Below are positions 1 to 6,821 of a stretch of 41,611 nt of DNA, piece after piece. Numbering within the stretch: the first letter of the stretch is position 1; every line of letters begins with the position of its first letter. The stretch covers positions 1 through 41,611 of the forward strand of contig JADFQO010000025.1 of assembly GCA_022561775.1 (NCBI GenBank), written 5' to 3'. The translations under genes and the position numbers were made by a program. The notes below the pieces were generated by a model that saw only the letters and a list, made by a program, of their open reading frames with translations, searched no databases and had not been told where the DNA came from. The stretch is from Myxococcales bacterium. Its GTDB lineage: Bacteria; Myxococcota_A; UBA9160; SMWR01.

Positions 1-49
1 CAGCGTAACATAAATTTATTTTGAATATTTAACCGCACTTCTTTTAAAT

Positions 50-397
50 TCATGATTTCTTTTTTTTGAAGGGATTTAAAATCTCCTTAAAACTCCTTTT
101 TTGCATGGATTCCTGAGGTATAGTATTACTCTTCATGTAAACATATTGCAATATATTTATTTCTAATATGGGAATTACAAGTATAAATAAATAAGCAATC
201 ATCCCGGTTCGGAGGGATGCCCACGCCAGGATCTGGCACATTAAAACCGTAAAGATACTTAACCCGATTATACTGAAAAACAGATAATATGACTGGGTAA
301 ACAAATCTATAATGTTTCTCTTGCGGATAACTATCATTGGAATAATAAAGGTAAGAAAGCTTAATGCTATAAAATAAAGTATCTTTATGTCTTTCAT
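50..397 (-). CDS. Small membrane protein, unrecognised
   Basis: A 115-residue protein with about three hydrophobic segments (roughly residues 5-25, 38-58 and 65-85) and a lysine-rich C-terminal tail. It is therefore probably an integral membrane protein with a basic cytoplasmic end. I do not recognise a family. It lies in the AT-rich left end, whose composition differs sharply from everything after about base 600. Its ATG (395-397) overlaps the divergent dnaE start (387), which is unusual; the true start may be the internal Met at about residue 21, or the polymerase start may differ. Codon use is AT-rich and matches the neighbouring polymerase fragment, so the two probably come from the same donor genome. 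Confidence 0.5.
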   Translation of the reverse strand: MKDIKILYFIALSFLTFIIPMIVIRKRNIIDLFTQSYYLFFSIIGLSIFTVLMCQILAWASLRTGMIAYLFILVIPILEINILQYVYMKSNTIPQESMQKRSFKEILNPFKKKKS

Positions 398-605
398 TCA
401 CTTACATACTCACTCTCACTACTCGCTTCTTGATGGATTGGCGAAAATCCCCGACTTAGTTAATGAGGCGGCTCGGTTTGAGATGCCTGCTTTGGCTTTA
501 ACTGACCACGGCAATTTGTATGGTGCAATAGAGTTCTACAAGAAGGCAAAGGAGAGGGGTATAAAACCTATCTTGGGAGCTGAAATCTACCTTGCCTTTG
601 ATGGC
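387..605 (+). CDS. dnaE: DNA polymerase III subunit alpha, N-terminal fragment (truncated)
   Basis: The first ~70 residues match the PHP domain that opens bacterial replicative polymerase DnaE. The start has the metal-binding His-x-His signature (HLHTHSHYSLLDG, residues 5-17), followed by the ALTDHGNLYGAIEFYKKAK block near residue 40 and the KPILGAEIYLA block near residue 62. After about residue 72 the frame becomes DPLYRVVDGRGRERD and ends at 662, which no longer resembles DnaE. Base composition jumps to high GC at the same point. A normal DnaE is about 1,100 residues, so this is a cut gene, most likely an assembly join near 597-606. No good Shine-Dalgarno site precedes the ATG at 387. Confidence 0.85.
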
Positions 606-947
606 ATGGACCCTCTCTACCGCGTCGTCGACGGACGTGGTCGCGAACGCGATGCCGCCTGACTTCGTGACCACGTCGATGAAGTTTTCTTGTTCCGGCG
701 TCAGCCTTGCCTTGTCGTCCTTCTTCACCTCGACCGCAGTGAAGATGGCGAGCGTCCGGCCGAAGTACTCAGGAGTGATGACAACCGGAGTCCATCCGAT
801 AAGGTCACTCCCTCCAGGTCTCGCGACGCCATACTTGACCCACGTTCCATTTCTGTCACGCAGGGCACCGCAGTTGTTTCTAAATACTCTTGACCCGATC
901 TTCGACAGCGCAATCTGAATGCGCTTCATCAGGTTGGTTTCTTTCAT
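600..947 (-). CDS. VRR-NUC-like phage nuclease (3' end cut by the junction)
   Basis: The reading starts at the ATG at 947, which has a strong purine-rich site (CAGGAGAGAGGG) directly upstream. A longer frame up to a GTG at 1085 has no such site. The protein shows the VRR-NUC (PD-(D/E)XK-type) layout: FRNNCG near the N-terminus, VARPGGSDLIGWTPVVIT in the middle, then TAVEVKKDD with the catalytic E-x-K, and LTPEQENFIDVV followed by a terminal SVDDAVERVHAIKG. In this family such proteins are small phage-encoded Holliday-junction or replication-repair nucleases of about 100-120 residues. The frame runs on to 498 only by entering the AT-rich dnaE segment, so the native stop is probably lost. Neighbours are tiny phage-type ORFs. 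Confidence 0.75.
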
Positions 948-1062
948 CCCTCTCTCCTGCGCTACATTCCCCCTGAGCATACGGAACGCGATACAACCCG
1001 AAGGCCGCACCGCTACAAAGATCACAGAAGCCGCCGTCCACGGGCTCGCAAAACATGGAGTG

Positions 1063-1137
1063 TCAGCCCTCCGGAGGCAGCACACCCAAGTCGTACTGCA
1101 GCAGGCAGTAGATGCAGACGCGAGCCGTGTATTTCAT
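1063..1137 (-). CDS. Tiny ORF, 24 residues, phage-type
   Basis: An ATG at 1137 is preceded by GGAGG about five bases upstream and opens a 24-codon frame (MKYTARVCIYCLLQYDLGV...). Two cysteines spaced C-x-x-C are present. The strong ribosome site and the packed position between two other minus-strand phage-like genes support translation. No family is recognisable. It could also be part of an overlapping longer frame starting at 1248, which lacks a comparable site. Confidence 0.4.
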   Translation of the reverse strand: MKYTARVCIYCLLQYDLGVLPPEG

Positions 1138-1162
1138 GCTTCCTCCAAGCCTTATTCTGACC

Positions 1163-1471
1163 CTACCAATCCTCTCTCGGGACCAGGTCGCCCTGTTCTT
1201 CCACTGTCGGCCCCTTCCCTGTTTCTCGGCCGGCGCGAACCAAGCCACTCCAAGGGTTCGGCAATTTGAATCCCCCGATCCGATTCAGATGAACCCAGAT
1301 CGCGGCCCAGTATCCGAACATCTGGAACTTGTAGCGACCCAGGCTATCCCACGCCTTTGCTTCGGCCGTGTTCAGTTCTTCCACGAGCTTGTCACTGATG
1401 CTCACATCCGATACCATTCGTATCTCATCCAGGCGTACCGGCAGAGATTGAGAATCCTCTTCTCCACCCAT
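1163..1471 (-). CDS. Hypothetical phage-like protein
   Basis: A roughly 100-residue acidic to neutral protein with a central YKFQMFGYWAAIWVHLNR segment and a KLPNPWSGLVRAGRETGKG tail. I do not recognise a family. The start is uncertain: an ATG at 1471 lies inside a 31-codon frame with a better ribosome site (1402-1497), and another ATG at 1417 is possible. The gene lies between the VRR-NUC-like nuclease and a small HTH-like gene, all on the minus strand, so it is probably part of one prophage transcript. Confidence 0.5.
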   Translation of the reverse strand: MGGEEDSQSLPVRLDEIRMVSDVSISDKLVEELNTAEAKAWDSLGRYKFQMFGYWAAIWVHLNRIGGFKLPNPWSGLVRAGRETGKGPTVEEQGDLVPREDW

Positions 1472-1497
1472 GGCAATCTGCAATCTGTGTTAGCCAT
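1402..1497 (-). CDS. Tiny ORF, 31 residues, with strong ribosome site
   Basis: GGAGGG lies three bases before the ATG at 1497. The frame encodes MANTDCRLPWVEKRILNL followed by a Trp/Tyr/Arg-rich end, and stops at 1402. It overlaps the N-terminal part of the hypothetical gene at 1163-1471 in another frame. Either it is a separate short phage peptide, or one base has been lost or gained and the two frames once formed a single protein. The WVEKRI..LCRYAWM stretch looks like real coding sequence, but I cannot assign a family. Confidence 0.4.
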   Translation of the reverse strand: MANTDCRLPWVEKRILNLCRYAWMRYEWYRM

Positions 1498-1516
1498 GTA
1501 CCCTCCAATGCTCTAA

Positions 1517-1741
1517 CTAAAGTGCCTTCCTAATCACGCGCAGTACGCGCTCTGAAGTCATCCCGAACTTCCTCGCCAATCCGACCATTGACAAACCACC
1601 TTTGAACTCGCGCACAATCTTCTGATTCTTAGTTTCCGGCATAGGCCCCTTGAGCCTCGTTCGGCAGTACGCGCACTTCCAAACGCGCCGACCGCGGATC
1701 CTGCCGTACACGAACTCCAATCCTCTGTGGTTACATCTCAT
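1517..1741 (-). CDS. Small Zn-ribbon/HTH-like DNA-binding protein
   Basis: A 74-residue basic protein. Cys and His near the N-terminus (CNHRG) and a later C-x-x-C (KCAYCRTRLKGP) suggest a small zinc-binding element. The C-terminal half (NQKIVREFKGGLSMVGLARKFG, then MTSERVLRVIRKAL) fits a helix-turn-helix of the resolvase/transposase or sigma-region-4 kind. This is consistent with a phage regulatory protein. Its ATG follows the stop of the upstream gene (1747) by five bases, so the two are probably co-transcribed. Confidence 0.6.
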   Translation of the reverse strand: MRCNHRGLEFVYGRIRGRRVWKCAYCRTRLKGPMPETKNQKIVREFKGGLSMVGLARKFGMTSERVLRVIRKAL

Positions 1742-1746
1742 ATGCT

Positions 1747-2211
1747 CTATTTCGAGACTTCCCCGAACCAGTTTTTTAAAACCGTCGTCAAGTGAGCTTT
1801 GAGAGTCTCCCGATCGGAATAAACAATCTGGGCCGACAAGACAACTCCCTTGTCGTCTTGAACTGTCATTCGGGCCGTCTTTCCGAAAAGTAGGAGGTCG
1901 TTATGGGTGCGCTTAATGCGCTTTACGCCGTTCACCCTTTTCAAGTGATAGCGCACCGTTTCGCCAGCGATCCAGGAGCGGGCCGTCGCGACGAGCGGGC
2001 TACCGAAAAGTGCGCCGATCGTCAGCGATGCGACGACCGCAGCCGGAACCACCGCGTACAACGGGGGGTGCGGTCGCGGTTGGTTCCGCATCCGCTCCAG
2101 GTGTCTGTGGGCGCGCTGTTGACGTCTGGAGTAGTCGCGCTCGCGCTGGGAATTAGCGAGATGGGAGCGTTCACCCGGCATCCGCCGATCCGATCGATAG
2201 AGCTCTTTCAT
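1747..2211 (-). CDS. Membrane-anchored protein in the ftsQ position, possibly a chimera
   Basis: A 154-residue protein whose start overlaps the murB stop (ATGA, 2208-2211), so its 5' half belongs to the dcw operon. Residues 1-50 are Arg-rich and cytoplasmic in style, residues ~52-75 form one membrane helix, and ARSWIAGE follows. That layout is what FtsQ shows just before its POTRA domain. From about residue 88 (near base 1950) the protein becomes Lys-rich and GC falls from about 65 to about 50 percent, like the phage-type genes next to it. No POTRA or FtsQ beta domain follows (FtsQ is normally ~250 residues). I infer an FtsQ N-terminus joined to foreign sequence; a genuine short protein cannot be excluded. 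Confidence 0.5.
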   Translation of the reverse strand: MKELYRSDRRMPGERSHLANSQRERDYSRRQQRAHRHLERMRNQPRPHPPLYAVVPAAVVASLTIGALFGSPLVATARSWIAGETVRYHLKRVNGVKRIKRTHNDLLLFGKTARMTVQDDKGVVLSAQIVYSDRETLKAHLTTVLKNWFGEVSK

Positions 2212-3125
2212 GGTTTGTCTCCGATGACCCGGACCTCGGGGACGAGCCTCTTGCCCGCCGTTTGCCAGACCGCCGCCTGGGCTTCTCGGATCAGAGCCAG
2301 AACATCTGCGGCAGTCGCACCCCCGCGGTTGGCGATGAAATTTGCGTGAACCGCTGAAATCTCGGCGCCGCCCAGGCGGCGCCCCTTCAGGCCGGCCGCT
2401 TCGACCAGACGACCCGCGAAATCGCCCGGCGGATTCTTGAACACCGAACCACAGGACGGAACGTTGAGGGGTTGGGTTTTTTGGCGTGCTGCCAGCAGTC
2501 GATCGACCTCTGCGCGAACCGCGCCCGTATTGGAAAGGGTCACGCTCAAAAGCGCGGACAAGATCACGGAACCCGGCGCGAGTCCGCGCAGGGCGCGGTA
2601 GACGAAGCGCAACTCGGCACGCGGGATATGCCTCACCCCTCGCCCAGTCGGGCTGATCACTTCGATCTCCTGTACGACGTCTTTCAATTCGCGGCCCGGA
2701 ATTCCGGCATTCATCGCCAGCCAGCCCCCGACGGTTCCCGGTATTCCGCAGCCGAATTCCAGCCCCGCGAGGCCACGCTCGATGCAGAAGTTCGTCAGCT
2801 GGCTATGGGTGACGCCAGCTTCCACCCGCAAACAGCCATCCGGCCGCTCCTCCAGGCGGCGCAGCCTGCCGAGTTGAAGTGCGACGCATTCGAAGCGATC
2901 GTCGAGGGCGAGTGTGTTGAAGCCCGCTCCGATCACGCAGTGCGGAATCCGGTGTGCTGCGCAGATTGCGAGGGTGCGTGCGATCTCTTCTCGCGTCTCC
3001 GGTGTCGCCAACGCATCCACCGGCCCGCCGACTCGTAGTGACGTGCAGCGTGCGAGCGGGAAGCGGAAACGCACTCGATCTCCGAGCGTTTCTTCGAGGG
3101 CTTCGCGGGCAGCACCAGGAATCAC
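2208..3125 (-). CDS. murB: UDP-N-acetylenolpyruvoylglucosamine reductase MurB
   Basis: NADPH- and FAD-dependent reduction of UDP-GlcNAc-enolpyruvate to UDP-MurNAc, the second committed step of peptidoglycan synthesis, in the cytoplasm. Residues ~20-45 hold the FAD-binding start (TSLRVGGPVDALATP), ~65-75 GAGFNTL, and ~120-140 the GLAGLEFGCGIPGTVGGWLAMNAG block typical of MurB. The PSCGSVFKNPPGDFAGRLVEAAGLKG motif near residues 220-245 carries the catalytic Ser. The compact 305-residue length and the PSCGSVF form resemble type II MurB. It overlaps murC by four bases (ATGA) and is the last recognisable dcw gene before the composition break on its downstream side. Confidence 0.96.
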   Translation of the reverse strand: MIPGAAREALEETLGDRVRFRFPLARCTSLRVGGPVDALATPETREEIARTLAICAAHRIPHCVIGAGFNTLALDDRFECVALQLGRLRRLEERPDGCLRVEAGVTHSQLTNFCIERGLAGLEFGCGIPGTVGGWLAMNAGIPGRELKDVVQEIEVISPTGRGVRHIPRAELRFVYRALRGLAPGSVILSALLSVTLSNTGAVRAEVDRLLAARQKTQPLNVPSCGSVFKNPPGDFAGRLVEAAGLKGRRLGGAEISAVHANFIANRGGATAADVLALIREAQAAVWQTAGKRLVPEVRVIGDKP

Positions 3126-4510
3126 GCGTATTCCTCCCGCAGGCCGCTGACCAGCCGTTCGCCGAGTGTCGAGATACTTCCCGCTCCGAGGGTGAGAACG
3201 AGATCGCCCGGCTTGAGTTCAGCCAGAAGTCGTTCTACGACAGCGTCGAGATCGCCGATGAAATGTGCGTCCCGATGCCCATGGGCGCGGATCGCTTCCA
3301 CGAGGGATGCGGATTCGATTCCCGGAATCTTCTCTTCACCGGCCGCATAGATTTCCGTCATCACCAGATAATCCGCGTCGTTGAATGCGGTAACGAAATC
3401 TTCCCAGAGATCCTGGGTGCGGCTGTACCGATGGGGCTGAAATGCGACTACGACCCTTCCGCGATGGAACGCTCTCGCTGCTTCCAGTGTCGCACGAACC
3501 TCCGCGGGGTGGTGACCGTAATCGTCGAAGACAGCGATGCCGGCGACCTCTCCCTTGCATTCGAAGCGCCTCTCGATACCGAGAAACTCTTCCATGGCGG
3601 CCGCGGTGTCCGCGAAGGGTACGTCGAGTTCCCGGGTTACCGCGATGGTCGCCAGGGCGTTCAACACATTGTGGCGCCCGGGCAATCGGATGCAGACGTC
3701 GCCCAGCGCGGATCCGCGCTCGCGAACCGAAAACCGCATCCCCGTTTGGTCGACTTCGACCGCGTCTGCGACGAGGTCCGCCTGCGGGGCGAAGCCGTAG
3801 GTCACCTTGCGTCGCGTCATCTGCGGAATGATGGCTTGCACGCCCGGATGATCGAAGCAGAGAACCGACAGGCCCCAGAAGGGAATCCGGTTGGCGAAGG
3901 ACGCAAAGGCCTCCTGCAGCGCTTCGTAGGATCCGTAGTGGTCGAGGTGCTCGCGGTCGATGTTGGTCACGACCGCGATGACCGGAGTCAAGCGCAGAAA
4001 AGAACCGTCGCTTTCGTCCGCTTCCGCGATGAGCAGATCGCCCGCTCCGAGTCGGGCCCCGGTCGGAGCGCTCTCGGACGCGAGCACGCGTCCGCCGATG
4101 ATCGCCGTCGGGTCCAGGCCCACCGCATCGAGGGTGTGGGCGATGAAAGAGGTGGTCGTGGTCTTGCCGTGACTGCCCGCGACCGCGATTCCGTTCTTGA
4201 GCCGCATCACTTCCGCGAGCATCTCCGCTCTCGGAATCACGGGAATGTTTCGGGCATCGGCTTCGCGAAGCTCAGAATTGTTCGCACGCACAGCCGACGA
4301 ATAGACGACGACGTCGGCGTCACCGACATTCGCGGCCTCGTGTCCGATCGCAATGGACACACCGAGGCCGCGCAGCCGCTCGACCGTCGGTCCCGTACGC
4401 AGATCCGAACCCGTCACCCGGTAGCGCTGGTTGTGGAGCAGTTCGGCGAGCCCGCACATGCCGATGCCGCCGATGCCGACGAAGTGGATCTGCTGGATGC
4501 GACGCTCCAT
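3122..4510 (-). CDS. murC: UDP-N-acetylmuramate--L-alanine ligase MurC
   Basis: ATP-dependent addition of L-Ala to UDP-MurNAc. Rossmann-type HFVGIGGIGMCGLAELL opens the protein; the ATP loop GSHGKTTTT lies near residue 113; EADESDGSFL, TNIDREHLDHYGS and the C-terminal DDYGHHPAEV and QPHRYSR motifs are all present. The ATG at 4510 is chosen because GGGAGGT lies a few bases upstream, whereas the in-frame ATG at 4537 would overlap murG and has no such site. The product is 462 residues, a usual length. murG stops at 4513, so the pair nearly touch. Confidence 0.96.
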   Translation of the reverse strand: MERRIQQIHFVGIGGIGMCGLAELLHNQRYRVTGSDLRTGPTVERLRGLGVSIAIGHEAANVGDADVVVYSSAVRANNSELREADARNIPVIPRAEMLAEVMRLKNGIAVAGSHGKTTTTSFIAHTLDAVGLDPTAIIGGRVLASESAPTGARLGAGDLLIAEADESDGSFLRLTPVIAVVTNIDREHLDHYGSYEALQEAFASFANRIPFWGLSVLCFDHPGVQAIIPQMTRRKVTYGFAPQADLVADAVEVDQTGMRFSVRERGSALGDVCIRLPGRHNVLNALATIAVTRELDVPFADTAAAMEEFLGIERRFECKGEVAGIAVFDDYGHHPAEVRATLEAARAFHRGRVVVAFQPHRYSRTQDLWEDFVTAFNDADYLVMTEIYAAGEEKIPGIESASLVEAIRAHGHRDAHFIGDLDAVVERLLAELKPGDLVLTLGAGSISTLGERLVSGLREEYA

Positions 4511-4512
4511 CC

Positions 4513-5622
4513 CTACCTCCCCATCCGCGTTGCGCAATCTTCGACGATCTGGGCGGCGGCATCGGGGCGAGCCAGCTTGGCAGCGCTGTCGCCCATGGCT
4601 GCGAGCTGTTCGGGAGCTTCGAAGACTTCGCGGAGCGCGTTCACGACGCGCTCGCCGCCCAGCGGGTTCTGATCGAGCATCCGAGCGGCGCCCGCCGCGA
4701 CGAGCGCCGCCGCGTTGGCTGTCTGATGGTCGTCCGCCGCGAACGGGTAGGGGACCAGCAGCGCCGGCAGCCCCGCGAGTGCCAGTTCGGCCACGGTGAG
4801 CGCGCCCGACCTACACAGTGCGAGGTCGGCCCAGCGGTAGCGTGCCGGCATGTCGGGCTCGAACGCGACGACGTCGGCTCTCAAGCCGGCGGCTCGATAC
4901 GCGGTCTCGGTACGCTCCCGATCGGCTTCTCCGGCTTGATGGAAGATCTCGATGCGAGAGGCGTCCAGTCGCGGGGCCGCTTCGATCATCGCGTTGTTGA
5001 TCTGACGGGCACCCTGGCTTCCGCCGGCGACGAGCAGTCGAAACGGGGGCTCCGCGGTGCGTCTGGGCTGGTTGCCCGAAAAGGTTTCAACCAGTTTCTC
5101 GCGCAGGGGCACACCGGTATTTCGCACCCGATTCGAGGCGCCCGCTTCCGAAAAGATTGCCGTCGCCTGTTCGAATTGCACGAAGATGAGCTTCGCCAAT
5201 CGCGCCGCCGCGCGGTTGGCTCGACCCGGTATCGCGTTGGGTTCGACGATCGCGATGGGGATCTGCCTCAGGGCCGCGGCGATCACCGCGGGCATCGACG
5301 CGTATCCCCCAACGGAGATCGCGAAGTCGGCAGCGAAGGAGCCCATGGTCCGCCAGGCGGACCAGCACGCGTGGGCGATCGCCGGGATCGTTCGCGTCTG
5401 CGCGGACAGGCTTCGGCCGTAGATCGGCTGGGCAGAGAGCGCCAACAGGTCGAAGCCGGCCTCCGGCACGAGTCTGGTTTCGAGCCCCCGATCGGTTCCC
5501 ATCAGCAGGACTTCGTCGCCGCGCTTGCGGATCTGCTCGGCCAACGCGAGCGCGGGCGTGACGTGTCCGCCCGTTCCGCCTCCCGCCACCACCCAGTGAC
5601 GGATCTGAGTCACTTCCGTCAC
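4513..5622 (-). CDS. murG: Undecaprenyl-PP-MurNAc-pentapeptide GlcNAc transferase MurG
   Basis: GT-B glycosyltransferase of the inner membrane surface that adds GlcNAc to lipid I to make lipid II. The N-terminal glycine loop GGGTGGHVTPALALAEQ is at residues ~14-30, SVGGYASMPA near 104, the second loop AGGSQGARQIN near 199, and the donor-binding CRSGALTVAELALAGLPALLVPYP near 270-293. Full length at 369 residues. It overlaps ftsW by four bases and murC follows directly. Confidence 0.96.
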   Translation of the reverse strand: MTEVTQIRHWVVAGGGTGGHVTPALALAEQIRKRGDEVLLMGTDRGLETRLVPEAGFDLLALSAQPIYGRSLSAQTRTIPAIAHACWSAWRTMGSFAADFAISVGGYASMPAVIAAALRQIPIAIVEPNAIPGRANRAAARLAKLIFVQFEQATAIFSEAGASNRVRNTGVPLREKLVETFSGNQPRRTAEPPFRLLVAGGSQGARQINNAMIEAAPRLDASRIEIFHQAGEADRERTETAYRAAGLRADVVAFEPDMPARYRWADLALCRSGALTVAELALAGLPALLVPYPFAADDHQTANAAALVAAGAARMLDQNPLGGERVVNALREVFEAPEQLAAMGDSAAKLARPDAAAQIVEDCATRMGR

Positions 5623-6821
5623 GTTCGACCGATCCTTCTGCGCGATGCGCCCGAAATGCGCGGTTGTGCGGGCGCTGCTTCACGAGCGCCGACCCGAAGC
5701 AGGATTCCGACCGCGAGTGAACAGATCAGCAGCGAGTTTCCGCCGTAGGAGACAAAGGGTAGGGTGAAGCCCGTGGTCGGAAGCAATCCCATCACCACGC
5801 CCGCGTTGACGGCCGCCGGAATTCCGATCAGGGACGTCATCCCGATCGCGACCAGTGCTGAGAGCGGTTCCTGGGCGCGTCGGGCGATTTGCACCCCCGC
5901 CCAGACGAACGCGGCAAAGGCGCCGAGTACGACCAGAACGCCGACGAGACCGAGTTCTTCCGCAATGCCGGCGAGGATGAAGTCCGTGTGGGCCTCGGGC
6001 AGGTAGTAGAGTTTCTGTCGCCCGCCGCCGAGCCCGACTCCGAAAATGCCCCCGCGCCCAAAGGCCACGAAGGACTGCACGAGCTGAAAACCCTCGCGGG
6101 TCGCGGTCGCCCAGGGATCCAGAAAGCCGATCCAGCGCAGGTGCGCGTAGGGTCGAAGCGTGATGTAGATGGCGGCTCCCCCGACCGCGAGAGCGGCAGG
6201 CGGGATCAGCAATCGCATCGGGATGCCCGCCGCAAAGAGCAGCACTCCGACCGCAGCGCACAGGACGAGGGCGCTGCCGAAATCCGGTTGCAGCAAGAGG
6301 AGCGCGACCGGTGGAGCGCAGAGTGCGGCTGCGCCGACCACGGGCTTCAGGCGTTTTCGACGCGAAGGAGTCGCGGCCAGCAGCACCGCAACGGCGAGAA
6401 CCGTTGCGAACTTCGCGACCTCTGCGGCTTGCAGGCGAAATCCGGCTAGTTCGAGCCAGCGCCGGGCCCCGTTGACTTCGATCCCGATGACCAGGGTCGC
6501 GATCAGCAGGACGATCGAAACTCCCCAGAGCGGTAGTGCGAGTCGACGCCATACGGCGAGTGGAACGCGCAGCGCTGCGATCAGCACCAAGATGCTCGTC
6601 GCGAGCGCAAACAACTGGCGGATGAACTGGGGAGGTACCGCGCTCGTAGCAGCAAGCGGTGCCGTGAGACTGTAGATCATCACCAGGCCGATCCCTGCGA
6701 GGGTCGAAAATGCAGCGATCACCCTGCCGTCGAGCGCGTTGTCCGCGAAGGCGCGGGGGTTGCGCACCGTGCGTGCGGTGTTGGAGCGCGGCGAATAGCG
6801 GCGCGGGACTCGACCGCTCAT
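5619..6821 (-). CDS. ftsW: Septal peptidoglycan glycosyltransferase FtsW
   Basis: SEDS-family polytopic membrane enzyme that polymerises lipid II at the division site with FtsI. About ten hydrophobic segments are visible. Family motifs include GARRWLELAGFRLQAAEVAKF near the middle, LQPDFGSALV, GGGRQKLYYLPEAHTDFI, AGIAEELGLVG and the C-terminal LPFVSYGGNSLL. The ATG at 6821 overlaps the murD stop (ATGA) and gives 400 residues; the in-frame ATG at 6911 would read far into murD and adds residues unlike FtsW. Confidence 0.95.
   Translation of the reverse strand: MSGRVPRRYSPRSNTARTVRNPRAFADNALDGRVIAAFSTLAGIGLVMIYSLTAPLAATSAVPPQFIRQLFALATSILVLIAALRVPLAVWRRLALPLWGVSIVLLIATLVIGIEVNGARRWLELAGFRLQAAEVAKFATVLAVAVLLAATPSRRKRLKPVVGAAALCAPPVALLLLQPDFGSALVLCAAVGVLLFAAGIPMRLLIPPAALAVGGAAIYITLRPYAHLRWIGFLDPWATATREGFQLVQSFVAFGRGGIFGVGLGGGRQKLYYLPEAHTDFILAGIAEELGLVGVLVVLGAFAAFVWAGVQIARRAQEPLSALVAIGMTSLIGIPAAVNAGVVMGLLPTTGFTLPFVSYGGNSLLICSLAVGILLRVGAREAAPAQPRISGASRRRIGRT

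Noticed and set aside
2954-4672. 572-residue plus-strand frame over murB, murC and murG
   Set aside because: Antisense to three conserved genes and without recognisable domains.
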